Assembly (NCBI RefSeq): GCF_002846335.1
Contig: NZ_PJMQ01000001.1
Coordinates: 4,464,001-4,528,000, forward strand
DNA: 64,000 nt
Reading direction: 5' to 3'
Origin: Janthinobacterium sp. 61
GTDB lineage: Bacteria; Pseudomonadota; Gammaproteobacteria; Burkholderiales; Burkholderiaceae_D
Under the pieces are notes generated by a model. That model had not been told where the DNA came from. It saw nothing but the letters and a program-made list of their open reading frames with translations, and did no database searches. Every line of letters starts with the position of its first letter. Positions within the stretch are counted from its first letter, which is position 1. A program made the position numbers and the translations under genes. This document shows, in pieces, positions 1 to 8,083 of the stretch.

Positions 1-980
1 ACATCAACAAGATGAAAACCGTGGCTATCGACCATTATTCGCTCGATTTGCCCACCGTCAAAGGCACGTTCGTCGCCCCGACCGTGCTGGAAATCAAGTC
101 GCTGGCGCAATTGACACAAGAAGTCTTCGGTCCCGTGCTGCACGTGATCCGCTACAAGCGCTCCGAATTGCCGCAACTGGTGCAATCGATCAACGACAGC
201 GGTTACGGTTTGACCCTGGGCATCCATACGCGCATCGATGAAACCATCGATTTCATCACCAAGCGCGCCCACGTGGGCAATATTTATGTGAACCGCAACA
301 TCGTCGGCGCCGTCGTCGGCGTGCAGCCGTTCGGCGGCGAAGGCAAATCGGGAACTGGTCCCAAGGCGGGCGGGCCCCTGTACCTGAAACGCCTGCAGCG
401 CAATGCGGCGCCCGGCACGCAGCACCAGCGTCAGGCGCCGCCAGCGCTCGACGCGCTGACCGTGTGGGCGAAGATGCATGGCCACGACAAGGTCGAGCAA
501 CTGGCGCAGGAATACGCGCGCACGACTTTGCTGGGTAGCACCACTGTCTTGCCAGGCCCGACCGGCGAGCGCAATACCCTGAGCTTTGCCGCACGCGGCA
601 CGATTTTGTGCGCGGCGGCCACTTCCGGCACCTTGATGAACCAGCTGGCAGCAGTCCTGGCCACCGGCAACCTGGCCCTGGTGCTGGCGCAAGCGCTGGA
701 TCTGATCCCGGGCGACTTGCCGGCAGCGCTGAAGGACCGCATCCAGGTCGTCAGCAGCCTGGATGCGGTCCAGCATGATTTCCAGATCGCCATGATCGAG
801 CCTGGCCTCGATGGCCAGCTCAAACCGCTGCTGGCGGCCCGGGAAGGGGCCCTGGTGAGCACTATCGCCACCACGCAGGAGGGTGTCATCCCCCTGTGGC
901 GCCTGGTCGCTGAGCGCGCGCTGTGCGTGAATACAACGGCAGCAGGCGGAAATGCAAGTTTAATGATGCTGAGTGTCTAA
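1..980 (+). CDS. putA: PutA, 3' end (proline dehydrogenase / P5C dehydrogenase), truncated by window edge
   Basis: Only the C-terminal ~325 residues are present; the frame is open to base 1, so the start lies outside the window. PutA oxidises proline to glutamate via P5C on one polypeptide. The first ~120 residues are the end of the aldehyde-dehydrogenase fold, seen in EVFGPVLHVIRY and in NRNIVGAVVGVQPFGGEGKS, the usual PutA P5CDH signature. It continues with GPKAGGPLYL. The remaining ~190 residues are the extra C-terminal domain of long PutA proteins, which caps the substrate tunnel. A strong hairpin terminator follows at 1096-1127. Whether the upstream part carries the ribbon-helix-helix repressor domain cannot be seen here. 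Confidence 0.93.
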   Translation, partial: INKMKTVAIDHYSLDLPTVKGTFVAPTVLEIKSLAQLTQEVFGPVLHVIRYKRSELPQLVQSINDSGYGLTLGIHTRIDETIDFITKRAHVGNIYVNRNIVGAVVGVQPFGGEGKSGTGPKAGGPLYLKRLQRNAAPGTQHQRQAPPALDALTVWAKMHGHDKVEQLAQEYARTTLLGSTTVLPGPTGERNTLSFAARGTILCAAATSGTLMNQLAAVLATGNLALVLAQALDLIPGDLPAALKDRIQVVSSLDAVQHDFQIAMIEPGLDGQLKPLLAAREGALVSTIATTQEGVIPLWRLVAERALCVNTTAAGGNASLMMLSV

Positions 981-985
981 AGGAT

Positions 986-1075
986 CCTGAGAAAAAGTCC
1001 ATGGCGTTGTTGCCTTGCCTGGCCGTACATTCGTACTGCCTGCGGCAATGCGCCTGGCCCTGAACATTTTTCAGG
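986..1075. repeat. Dispersed ~90-bp intergenic repeat, copy A
   Basis: The segment runs from CCTGAGAAAAAGTCCATGG to TGAACATTTTTCAGG and has imperfect inverted ends. Its reverse complement closely matches 63006-63095, sharing CAGTACGAATGTACGG, TTCAGGGC and CGCCATGGAC. It lies between the putA stop and the terminator and has no coding potential. It looks like a small palindromic intergenic element (REP- or MITE-like); the family is not known to me. Confidence 0.6.
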
Positions 1076-1095
1076 CTCCTTTGTTTTGAAATAAG

Positions 1096-1127
1096 AAGGG
1101 CAGAACCACTGGTTCTGCCCTTTTTTT
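1096..1127 (+). terminator. Rho-independent terminator after putA
   Basis: A 12-bp stem AAGGGCAGAACC / GGTTCTGCCCTT with an ACT loop is followed by seven T. It lies between convergent putA and mtnN. The T-run serves the plus strand, so it mainly ends putA. Confidence 0.9.
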
Positions 1128-1147
1128 ATGCACCGCCAGTTCAAGGA

Positions 1148-1924
1148 TCAAGCAGCCAGGCGCTGGCATAGCTGCTGAATCACCGTAAACGCGTACGGCG
1201 AGGCGACTGTCTGCACGAAACGCATGAAGTCGACGGCGGCCTCTTCGTTGGCGTTGTCGGAAATGGTGCGCATGACGGTAAATGGCACGCCCAGTTCAAA
1301 ACACACTTGCGCCACGGCGGCGCCTTCCATTTCGACGGCCAGCAAATCGGGAATATCCGCTTTCAGCTGGTTCATATGCGCGGCGCTGCTGATGAACTGG
1401 TCGCCGCTGGCGATCAGACCACGGTGGACTTGCGCATGCTGCAAGCCAAATTGCACGATATCGGACGCCTTCAGCACGCTGGAAACATCATCACGCAGGA
1501 AATCTTCCGCAGCAGCTGCCATTTGCGTGCTCAGTTCCAGGTCCGTGGCGAAGCGCTGCAGTCCCGTCAACGGCACTTCGAAGCGGGGGAACAAGGGACG
1601 AGCGTCCATATCGTGTTGCAACAATGCTTCGGCCACCACGATATCCCCGACTTTCACCTGTTTATCCCCGCTGCCGGCCACGCCAGTAAAGACGATGTGG
1701 GTAACTCCGTACTTTTCCACAAGGATGGAAGCTGTCATGGCAGCGGCAACCTTGCCCAGACGCGACAGGACGCACACAGCGTCGATATTCCACAGGGTCC
1801 CCAGGGTGTAGTCGCGCATACCGTGCGAACGCCTCTGGGGGCCTTGCATGGCTTCTACCAGCCCCTGCTGTTCTTCGTGCAAGGCACTGATGATGCCTAA
1901 ACGCATTTTTTTGTGTGAATTCAT
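1148..1924 (-). CDS. mtnN: 5'-methylthioadenosine/S-adenosylhomocysteine nucleosidase
   Basis: Cleaves MTA and SAH to adenine plus the thioribose or homocysteine product, feeding methionine salvage. The core starts RLGIISALHEE, matching the family start. Glu18 in this numbering matches the catalytic Glu near the N-terminus. VEMEGAAVAQV carries the ribose-binding Met/Glu pair, and RTISDNAN carries the catalytic Asp. FTGVAGSG is the purine-site loop. I chose ATG at 1924; an ATG at 1906 starts exactly at the family core, and a TTG at 1954 is also open. None has a good ribosome-binding site. MTA is also a by-product of spermidine synthesis, so the enzyme links to the polyamine genes at 28-33 kb. 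Confidence 0.88.
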   Translation of the reverse strand: MNSHKKMRLGIISALHEEQQGLVEAMQGPQRRSHGMRDYTLGTLWNIDAVCVLSRLGKVAAAMTASILVEKYGVTHIVFTGVAGSGDKQVKVGDIVVAEALLQHDMDARPLFPRFEVPLTGLQRFATDLELSTQMAAAAEDFLRDDVSSVLKASDIVQFGLQHAQVHRGLIASGDQFISSAAHMNQLKADIPDLLAVEMEGAAVAQVCFELGVPFTVMRTISDNANEEAAVDFMRFVQTVASPYAFTVIQQLCQRLAA

Positions 1925-2045
1925 GCTGTTTTTACAGGTTTTTTGGGATTGCAAGACGGTTTGTACGGTGGAAACAGCTATTTTGACGACTTTTCCACCG
2001 TTCGCGTTTGTCTCTGTGTTTTAAATAAAGATGTATACATAAAAA

Positions 2046-2240
2046 TAGTAGTGATAGTAAACGGCCATTTTTTTGTGGATAAGTCGGTATACCATCGAAA
2101 AATCATCGACTTAGCGTACAAAAAAGTAGGCGCACAAGCATTGTATCCAGCGAGGACTTGTTTGGGATAAAAATTGAGCTGTGGACAAAGATCGACTTTT
2201 CCCACATCTCATCCTGTGAATATGCAGACACTTATCCACA
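2046..2240 (+). repeat. Origin module 1 (DnaA-trios to closing DnaA box)
   Basis: Trio run TAGTAGTGATAGTAA, spacer ACGGCCATTTTTT, box TGTGGATAA, a middle block ending TTGTATCCAGCGAGGA, and a closing TTATCCACA. It is 195 bp from trio start to closing box and is preceded by an AT-rich stretch (AAATAAAGATGTATACATAA). Confidence 0.75.
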
Positions 2241-2510
2241 GTAGCAAGCAGAAATCACGGATTTTCTTGCTGTAGTGGCATGGTTAACGTGCTGCGCATG
2301 CATTGTTCTTGGTTTGCCAATCAAACTTGCGCAACCATGAATGTTGTTCTTTCGCGGATGCTGGCATCCAGGTGATTCCTGGCAGACGGTTTGGCAGTGG
2401 GTCTTGATGTCGCCGTTGGCTTTTTTTTTGTCGCTTCATGCATGCTTTTTTGGAAATATCTCCGGAGTTCCTCTTTTTTTATCGGTTTACAATAGATCTA
2501 TATATAAAAA

Positions 2511-2704
2511 TAGTAGTAATAGTAAACGCGGTTTTTTCTGTGCATAACTCGTTTTTTTTCAACAGGATCAACCGTTTACGCGCAAAATAAAGCGTGCATA
2601 ATCGCTGTATCACGCGAGGAGCAAAATTGTATAAAATGCGGGCCTGCGCATAACTTCGTGTTTATTCACAAGCCATCCTGTGGATATCAAGTGACTTATC
2701 CACA
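2511..2704 (+). repeat. Origin module 2
   Basis: Trio run TAGTAGTAATAGTAA, spacer ACGCGGTTTTTTC, and a box with one mismatch (TGTGCATAA). The middle block is CTGTATCACGCGAGGA and the closing box TTATCCACA. It is 194 bp long, starts 465 bp after module 1, and is the most degenerate at its first box. Confidence 0.72.
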
Positions 2705-2985
2705 ATCGTTGTAAATTTCCCCTTTTTCGACATCGAATCGCCTGCTGGCCCTGTGCCTGATCAGGTTTGTTGACGTTTGCATTTTGCACAACGGTTTGGC
2801 GGTGCTGTGTGCGTGATGCCGACCGTGCCGGTTTTCGTCGCTCAGTTGTTGGCTGGATTTTTTTTTTGACAGCATGAGCAGCTTGTCGGCTTTTTTTTGA
2901 CGAGAGGCTTGCCGATGTTGTTGACGGCGAACGGCAAGCAAAGTGCGCGTTGTCGGGTTTACCTTAATAAGTTCGTATACAAGAA

Positions 2986-3181
2986 TAGTAATAGTAGTTA
3001 ACGGTGACATCTTCTGTGGATAAGTCCTAATTTGTCCTTGTAAACAATCGCTTGGCGTACGGATAAGCGCTGAGTAAGCGTTGTATCTGCCTGGGATGGT
3101 TTCTGGACAAAAAAACGTCGCTGAAAAATTTTTTCGTTTACGCACATATCGTCCCTGTGGATATCCATACGGTTATCCACA
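2986..3181 (+). repeat. Origin module 3
   Basis: Trio run TAGTAATAGTAGTTA, a 14-bp spacer, a perfect TGTGGATAA, a middle block GTTGTATCTGCCTGGGA, and a closing TTATCCACA. It is 196 bp long and starts 475 bp after module 2. The inter-module spacers also share CGGTTTGGC(A/G)GTG followed by T-runs. Confidence 0.74.
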
Positions 3182-3380
3182 GCTTGCAGCCCCTGTTTTA
3201 CCCTGCTTTTTAGCGTGCCGCGACGCTTGCCACGATTAATGTCGCCCTGGTCCGGCACTGGTGGTAATCTCAATGTGGCTCAACAGCAATGCATGCGTGA
3301 AGAAAGACAGACTCTGGTAACGGGACGCGGTGGGGAGACACACCGCGCGACAGCTTGATGGCATACCGAAAGGAGCTTCA

Positions 3381-5006
3381 TTGGAATCAGCAGGCGAATA
3401 CGACTACATCATCGTGGGCGGCGGCACGGCAGGTTGCGTGCTGGCCAACCGGCTCACACGCGACAAGGATGCCAACGTTTTGCTCGTGGAAGCGGGCGGC
3501 AAGGACGATTACGTGTGGATCCACATCCCCGTCGGCTATCTGCATTGCATCGGCAATCCCCGCACGGACTGGCTGTATTCCACGCAGGCAGACGCGGGAT
3601 TGGGCGGGCGCAGCTTGATGTATCCGCGCGGCAAAGTGCTGGGAGGCAGTTCTTCCATCAACGGCATGATCTATATGCGGGGCCAGGCCGGCGATTACGA
3701 CCACTGGGCCGACCTGACGGACGATGTGTCCTGGCGCTGGGACAAAGTCTTGCCTTTATTTAAGCAAAGCGAGGATTACTACGGCGGCGCCTCGGAAAAC
3801 CATGGTGTTGGCGGGGAATGGCGCGTGGAAAAACAGCGGCTGTCCTGGGATATTTTGAATGCTTTCCGCGATGCGGCGCAGCAGGTCGGCATTCCGAAAA
3901 CCAGCGATTTCAATGGAGGCGACAATAGCGGCAGCGCGTATTTCGACGTCAATCAACGCCGCGGCATACGCTGGAATACCTCGAAAGCGTTTTTGAAACC
4001 GGCCGCGCGGCTTCCGAATCTGACCATCATGACGGGTTGCCACGTGGAACGTCTGCTGCTGGAAACGACGGAAACGGGACCGCGCTGCACGGGAATCGTG
4101 TTTACGGGCGGCGGTACACAGTGGCAGGCGACGGCCAAACGGGAAACCTTGCTGACGGCGGGGGCCATCGGTTCTCCCCAATTGCTGCAATTGTCCGGCA
4201 TCGGCCCGGCCGCCTTGCTGCAGCAGCATGGCATCGTTCCCGTGCTCGATGCCGCCGGCGTGGGCGGCAATTTGCAGGATCATTTGCAGCTGCGCATGGT
4301 CTTTAAAGTACAGGGCGTCAAGACCTTGAACGTGATGGCCAGCAATATCGTCGGCAAGATGCAGATAGGCTTGCAATACGCGCTGTTCCAGAGCGGGCCC
4401 ATGTCAATGGCGCCGTCGCAGCTGGGCGCGTTTGCCAAGTCCGACCCGCAGCAAGCCACGCCGAACCTGCAATACCATGTGCAACCGCTGTCGCTGGACA
4501 AATTCGGCGAGCCGCTGCACGCGTTTCCCGCATTTACGGCCAGCGTCTGCAACCTGCGCCCCACCTCGCGTGGCCACGTGCACATCGCGTCGGCCAACAG
4601 CTATGCGGCGCCTGACATCGTGCCCAATTACCTCAGTACGCAGCAGGACCGCGCCGTCGCAGCTGACGCCCTGCGCCTGACGCGGGCCATCGCCGCCGCG
4701 CCGGCCCTGAAAAAATTTGCGCCGCAGGAATACAAGCCTGGCGTGCAATTCCAGAGCGAGGAAGAACTGGCGCAGGCGGCCAGTCAGATTGGCACCACCA
4801 TTTTTCACCCCGTGGGTACCTGCCGCATGGGCCTGGCCAGCGACGCATCGAGCGTCGTCGACAGCCAGCTGCGCGTGCTCGGCGTGGCCGGCTTGCGCGT
4901 CGTCGATGCCTCCATCATGCCCTACATTACTTCTGGTAATACGAACTCGCCCACCGTGATGATCGCGGAAAAAGCGGCGCAAATGATACATGCGGCCTGG
5001 AAATGA
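3381..5006 (+). CDS. GMC-family flavin oxidoreductase (choline/alcohol dehydrogenase type)
   Basis: A 541-residue FAD enzyme of the glucose-methanol-choline family, which oxidises alcohols to aldehydes. The dinucleotide fold YDYIIVGGGTAGC is at the N-terminus. GGRSLMYPRGKVLGGSSSIN is the first GMC signature and GAIGSPQLLQLSGIGP the second. FHPVGTCRMG carries the catalytic His (residue 476), and SGNTNSPTVM the partner Asn and FAD contact. I chose the TTG at 3381 because AAAGGAG ends five bases before it and the protein then begins at the FAD fold; an upstream GTG at 3330 lacks such a site. The substrate is unknown. The next genes form an organic-acid/amino-acid-type transporter, so a role in alcohol or hydroxy-acid use is possible but unproven. 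Confidence 0.87.
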   Translation: MESAGEYDYIIVGGGTAGCVLANRLTRDKDANVLLVEAGGKDDYVWIHIPVGYLHCIGNPRTDWLYSTQADAGLGGRSLMYPRGKVLGGSSSINGMIYMRGQAGDYDHWADLTDDVSWRWDKVLPLFKQSEDYYGGASENHGVGGEWRVEKQRLSWDILNAFRDAAQQVGIPKTSDFNGGDNSGSAYFDVNQRRGIRWNTSKAFLKPAARLPNLTIMTGCHVERLLLETTETGPRCTGIVFTGGGTQWQATAKRETLLTAGAIGSPQLLQLSGIGPAALLQQHGIVPVLDAAGVGGNLQDHLQLRMVFKVQGVKTLNVMASNIVGKMQIGLQYALFQSGPMSMAPSQLGAFAKSDPQQATPNLQYHVQPLSLDKFGEPLHAFPAFTASVCNLRPTSRGHVHIASANSYAAPDIVPNYLSTQQDRAVAADALRLTRAIAAAPALKKFAPQEYKPGVQFQSEEELAQAASQIGTTIFHPVGTCRMGLASDASSVVDSQLRVLGVAGLRVVDASIMPYITSGNTNSPTVMIAEKAAQMIHAAWK

Positions 5007-5068
5007 CTGCGTCAAAGCCCAGGTTTGCGCCATTCTGGCTGGCGAAAAATCCCCGTAGTTATACTGTA

Positions 5069-5097
5069 TTGTGCGTTAAATTTAAGTTGTGTATTAT
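5069..5097 (+). promoter_or_regulatory. Predicted sigma-70 promoter of the liv-type operon
   Basis: TTGTGC (-35, 5069-5074) and TATTAT (-10, 5092-5097) are separated by 17 bp. Just downstream, GTAC-AAAAA-GTAC and AGTTGT...ACAACT form small inverted repeats before the AGGAGA ribosome site, a possible operator. Confidence 0.55.
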
Positions 5098-5139
5098 AAA
5101 AATGACTAAGTAGTACAAAAAGTACAACTAGGAGACACG

Positions 5140-5910
5140 ATGTCAAACGTAATCTTGGAAACAAGAAATTTGACCAAGGAATTCAAGGGTTTCACCGCAG
5201 TGAGCGAGGTGAACCTGCAGGTAGAGCGGGGCCATATCCACGCCTTGATCGGTCCTAACGGCGCCGGCAAGACCACGTGTTTCAACTTGCTCACCAAATT
5301 CCTGGTCCCCACTTCCGGGCAGATCCTGTTCAATGGAAAAGACATCACGGCCGCCAAACCGGCCCAGATCGCCCGCATGGGCGTGATCCGTTCCTTTCAG
5401 ATTTCCGCTGTCTTCCCGCATTTGTCCGTGCTGCAAAACGTGCGCATCGGCTTGCAGCGCCAATTGGGCACCTCCTTCCATTTCTGGCAAAGTGAGCGTT
5501 CCCTGAACCAGCTCAACGACCGCGCCATGGCCTTGCTGGCTGAAGTCGACCTGACGGAGTTTGCCGACACCATCACGGTCGACATGCCGTATGGACGCAA
5601 GCGGGCGCTGGAAATTGCCACCACTTTGGCGATGGAGCCGGAAATGATGCTGCTTGACGAGCCGACGCAGGGCATGGGCCACGAAGACGTGCACCGCGTG
5701 ACGGAACTGATCAAGAAGGTCTCGGCTGGCCGCACGATTTTGATGGTGGAACACAATATGAGCGTGGTCTCCGGCATCTGCGACAAGATTTCCGTCCTGC
5801 AGCGCGGCGCCATGCTGGCCGAAGGCAGTTACGCGGAAGTGTCGCGCAACCCGCAAGTGATGGAAGCGTACATGGGCACCACCCACGCCGAGCTGGAAGG
5901 GGCGCATTGA
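5140..5910 (+). CDS. livG: HAAT-family ABC transporter ATPase, LivG-like
   Basis: One of two ATPases of a branched-chain-amino-acid-type importer. Walker A is GPNGAGKTT (about residue 37) and Walker B is MMLLDEPTQGM. The H-loop is VEHNMSVV, followed by a LivG-type C-terminal tail. The signature loop is unusual: PYGRKRALEIA stands where most ABC ATPases have LSGGQ, a variant I believe occurs in some LivG relatives. The ATG follows AGGAGACACG. The stop overlaps the next start as TGATG, so translation is probably coupled. The substrate cannot be read from the sequence. Confidence 0.86.
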   Translation: MSNVILETRNLTKEFKGFTAVSEVNLQVERGHIHALIGPNGAGKTTCFNLLTKFLVPTSGQILFNGKDITAAKPAQIARMGVIRSFQISAVFPHLSVLQNVRIGLQRQLGTSFHFWQSERSLNQLNDRAMALLAEVDLTEFADTITVDMPYGRKRALEIATTLAMEPEMMLLDEPTQGMGHEDVHRVTELIKKVSAGRTILMVEHNMSVVSGICDKISVLQRGAMLAEGSYAEVSRNPQVMEAYMGTTHAELEGAH

Positions 5911-6638
5911 TGACGACACAAGTGAATGGCAGCGCACCCGCGCTGGAAATTGCACAACTGCACACCTGGTATGGCGAATCGCACATCTTGCATGACGTGA
6001 ATTTGAAAGTGGAGCAGGGCGAAGTGGTAACTTTGCTGGGCCGCAACGGCGCCGGACGCACGACCACCTTGCGCGCCATCATGGGCTTGACGGGGGCGCG
6101 CACGGGCTCCATCAAAGTCAACGGCGTCGAAGCGATAGGTTTGCCCACGCACAAAATCGCCCACCTGGGCATCGGGTATTGTCCCGAAGAGCGCGGCATT
6201 TTTTCATCGCTGTCGACGGAGGAAAACCTGATGCTGCCACCGACCCTGGCCAGTGGCGAGAAGGGCATGTCAGTGGAGGAAATCTATGCCATGTTCCCGA
6301 ATTTGCAGGAACGTCGCCATAGCCAGGGCACGCGATTGTCGGGCGGGGAACAGCAGATGCTGGCCGTGGCGCGCATCCTGCGCACGGGCGCGCGCCTGCT
6401 GCTGCTCGATGAAATTTCCGAAGGCCTGGCGCCCGTCATCGTGCAAGGTCTGGCGCGCATGATTACTACCCTGAAAGCAAAGGGTTACACCATCGTCATG
6501 GTGGAACAGAATTTCCGGTTTGCCGCACCGCTGGCAGACCGGTTTTATGTGATGGAGCACGGTCAGATCGTCGAGACTTTTGCTGCATCCGAACTGGAAG
6601 CCAAGATGCCGGTATTGACCGAGCTGCTTGGCGTGTAA
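5910..6638 (+). CDS. livF: HAAT-family ABC transporter ATPase, LivF-like, with Arg in Walker A
   Basis: The second ATPase of the importer. It has a normal signature loop (TRLSGGEQQMLAVAR), Walker B LLLLDEISEGLAP and H-loop VEQNF. The P-loop reads GRNGAGRTTT (codons GGA CGC ACG), so the usual Walker A lysine is arginine. The reading frame is intact and the rest of the protein is well conserved. This is either a tolerated subfamily variant or an ATPase with altered turnover. It starts at ATG 5910, overlapping the livG stop. Confidence 0.86.
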   Translation: MTTQVNGSAPALEIAQLHTWYGESHILHDVNLKVEQGEVVTLLGRNGAGRTTTLRAIMGLTGARTGSIKVNGVEAIGLPTHKIAHLGIGYCPEERGIFSSLSTEENLMLPPTLASGEKGMSVEEIYAMFPNLQERRHSQGTRLSGGEQQMLAVARILRTGARLLLLDEISEGLAPVIVQGLARMITTLKAKGYTIVMVEQNFRFAAPLADRFYVMEHGQIVETFAASELEAKMPVLTELLGV

Positions 6639-6708
6639 TGCCCATGTAGTTCCGTATCGTCGTCGAGCAATCGTTTAAATAGCAAACAATAATCCCAACG
6701 GAGACTCT

Positions 6709-7917
6709 ATGAAACGTAACGCTATCGCCATTGCCACCGCCACTCTTTGCGCACTGGGCTTTTCCGCTGCCGCGCACGCCCAGGTGTCGGGCGACACCAT
6801 CAAGATCGGTTTTATCTCCGACATGTCGGGCGTGTATTCCGACGTCGACGGCCTCGGTGGCGCGGAAGCCATCAAGATGGCGATCGCCGATGCCGGCGTG
6901 GTACTGGCCGGCAAGAAGGTGGAATTCATTTCCGCAGACCATCAAAACAAGGCCGACATCGCTGCCTCGAAGGCGCGTGAATGGTTCGACCAGCAAGGCG
7001 TCGACATGCTGATCGGCGGCACCAATTCCGGCGCCAGCCTGGCCATGGCCAAGGTGGCGGCGGAAAAGAAGAAAATTTTTATTGCCATCGGCGCCGGCTC
7101 CTCGCGCCTGACAAATGAAGAATGTACGCCTTACACCGTGCATTACGCCTACGACACTGTGGCGCTGGCGCGCGGTACGGGCGGCACCATCGTCAAGCAG
7201 GGCGGCAAGAGCTGGTATTTCATGACCGCCGACTACGCGTTTGGGCATTCGCTGGAAAAGGACACGGCCGAGGTCGTCAAGGCGGCTGGCGGCAAGGTGC
7301 TGGGCAGCGTCAAGCATCCGCTGGGCGCCTCGGATTTTTCTTCCTTCCTGCTGCAGGCGCAGGCAGCCAAGCCGCAAATCCTGGGCCTGGCCAATGCGGG
7401 CGGCGACGCCATCAACAGCATCAAAGCGGCCAACGAGTTCGGCCTGACGAAATCGATGAAGCTGGCCGGCTTGCTGATCTTCATCAACGACATCCATTCG
7501 CTGGGCTTGAACCTGACGCAAGGCATGTACCTGACCGACGGCTGGTACTGGGACTTGAATGCGGAAACGCGCGCCTGGTCGAAACGCTATTTCGCCAAGA
7601 TGAAGAAAGAGCCGTCGATGCTGCAGGCAGCCGACTATTCGGCCGCGGCGAACTACCTGAAAGCCGTCAAGGCGATCGGCACGGATGACACCGAGAAAGT
7701 CATGGCGTATCTGAAAAAGACCAAGATCAACGACATGTTTACCCAGAATGGCGAAGTGCGCCCTGATGGCCGCATGGTGCACGATATGTATTTGATGGAA
7801 GTGAAGAAGCCATCCGAGTCGAAATACCCATGGGATTACTACAAGGTGGTTGCCACCGTGCCCGGTACGCAAGCCTATGTGACCAAGGCTGAATCGAAGT
7901 GTTCGCTGTGGAAGTAA
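6709..7917 (+). CDS. Periplasmic substrate-binding protein of the HAAT transporter (LivK-like)
   Basis: A 402-residue type-I periplasmic binding protein. The signal peptide MKRNAIAIATATLCALGFSA ends at AHA-Q. The mature part begins DTIKIGFISDMSGVYSD, the standard ligand-cleft start of the family. SGASLAMAKVAAEKKKIFIA and AFGHSLEKDTAEVVKAAGG are typical later elements. The fold resembles binding proteins for amides, branched-chain amino acids, urea or aromatic acids, so substrate specificity is open. A good GGAGACT site precedes the ATG. A hairpin with a T-run sits between this gene and the permease. Confidence 0.88.
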   Translation: MKRNAIAIATATLCALGFSAAAHAQVSGDTIKIGFISDMSGVYSDVDGLGGAEAIKMAIADAGVVLAGKKVEFISADHQNKADIAASKAREWFDQQGVDMLIGGTNSGASLAMAKVAAEKKKIFIAIGAGSSRLTNEECTPYTVHYAYDTVALARGTGGTIVKQGGKSWYFMTADYAFGHSLEKDTAEVVKAAGGKVLGSVKHPLGASDFSSFLLQAQAAKPQILGLANAGGDAINSIKAANEFGLTKSMKLAGLLIFINDIHSLGLNLTQGMYLTDGWYWDLNAETRAWSKRYFAKMKKEPSMLQAADYSAAANYLKAVKAIGTDDTEKVMAYLKKTKINDMFTQNGEVRPDGRMVHDMYLMEVKKPSESKYPWDYYKVVATVPGTQAYVTKAESKCSLWK

Positions 7918-8046
7918 CGCTGTAGCCATACCTGCGGATCGCCCGCCGCTGCGCGGGCGCTCTGTCCTGCATGCTCTTCGCTAGCAGGGTTCGCCTTGCG
8001 CCGCCGCACCGGTCCGGTCTGCGGTGGCGTGTTTCCCTTGATACCA

Positions 8047-8070
8047 CACCGCTACCCGGCGGTGCTTTTT
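8047..8070 (+). terminator. Intra-operon hairpin with T-run (attenuator)
   Basis: CACCGC / GCGGTG stem with a 6-base loop, followed by CTTTTT, 13 bp before the permease ATG. It probably lowers permease expression relative to the binding protein. Confidence 0.5.
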
Positions 8071-8083
8071 ATACTGTGATGCC

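Larger units (their letters stand above)
1955..3330. other. oriC: Candidate chromosomal replication origin (oriC) with three DnaA-box/DnaA-trio modules
   Basis: About 1.35 kb of AT-rich DNA without a convincing gene. It contains perfect DnaA boxes: TGTGGATAA at 2074-2082 and 3015-3023, and TTATCCACA at 2232-2240, 2696-2704 and 3173-3181. There are also one-mismatch boxes, for example TGTGCATAA at 2539-2547, TGTGGACAA at 2180-2188, TTATTCACA at 2662-2670, and TGTGGATAT at 2679-2687 and 3156-3164. Three runs of TAG/TAA triplets (2046-2060, 2511-2525, 2986-3000) lie 13-14 bp before a TGTGGATAA-type box. This matches the basal unwinding layout described for bacterial origins (DnaA-trios, GC-containing spacer, DnaA box). 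Nearby parS sites, parAB and mnmG fit an origin-proximal position. dnaA itself is not in the window. Confidence 0.7.

Noticed and set aside
2046..3181. Regularly spaced repeats considered as a CRISPR array or plasmid iterons
   Set aside because: Units are ~195 bp with ~270-bp spacers and contain DnaA boxes; there are no short identical repeats, cas genes or rep gene.
1955..3330. Small open frames of 60-150 codons within the origin-like region
   Set aside because: They run through the DnaA-box repeats, differ between modules and lack coding bias.
4036..4051. CCACGTGG core with one matching arm inside the GMC oxidoreductase gene, resembling parS
   Set aside because: Only the right half fits (GTGGAACG); the left arm GTTG does not match TGTT, so it is scored as chance.
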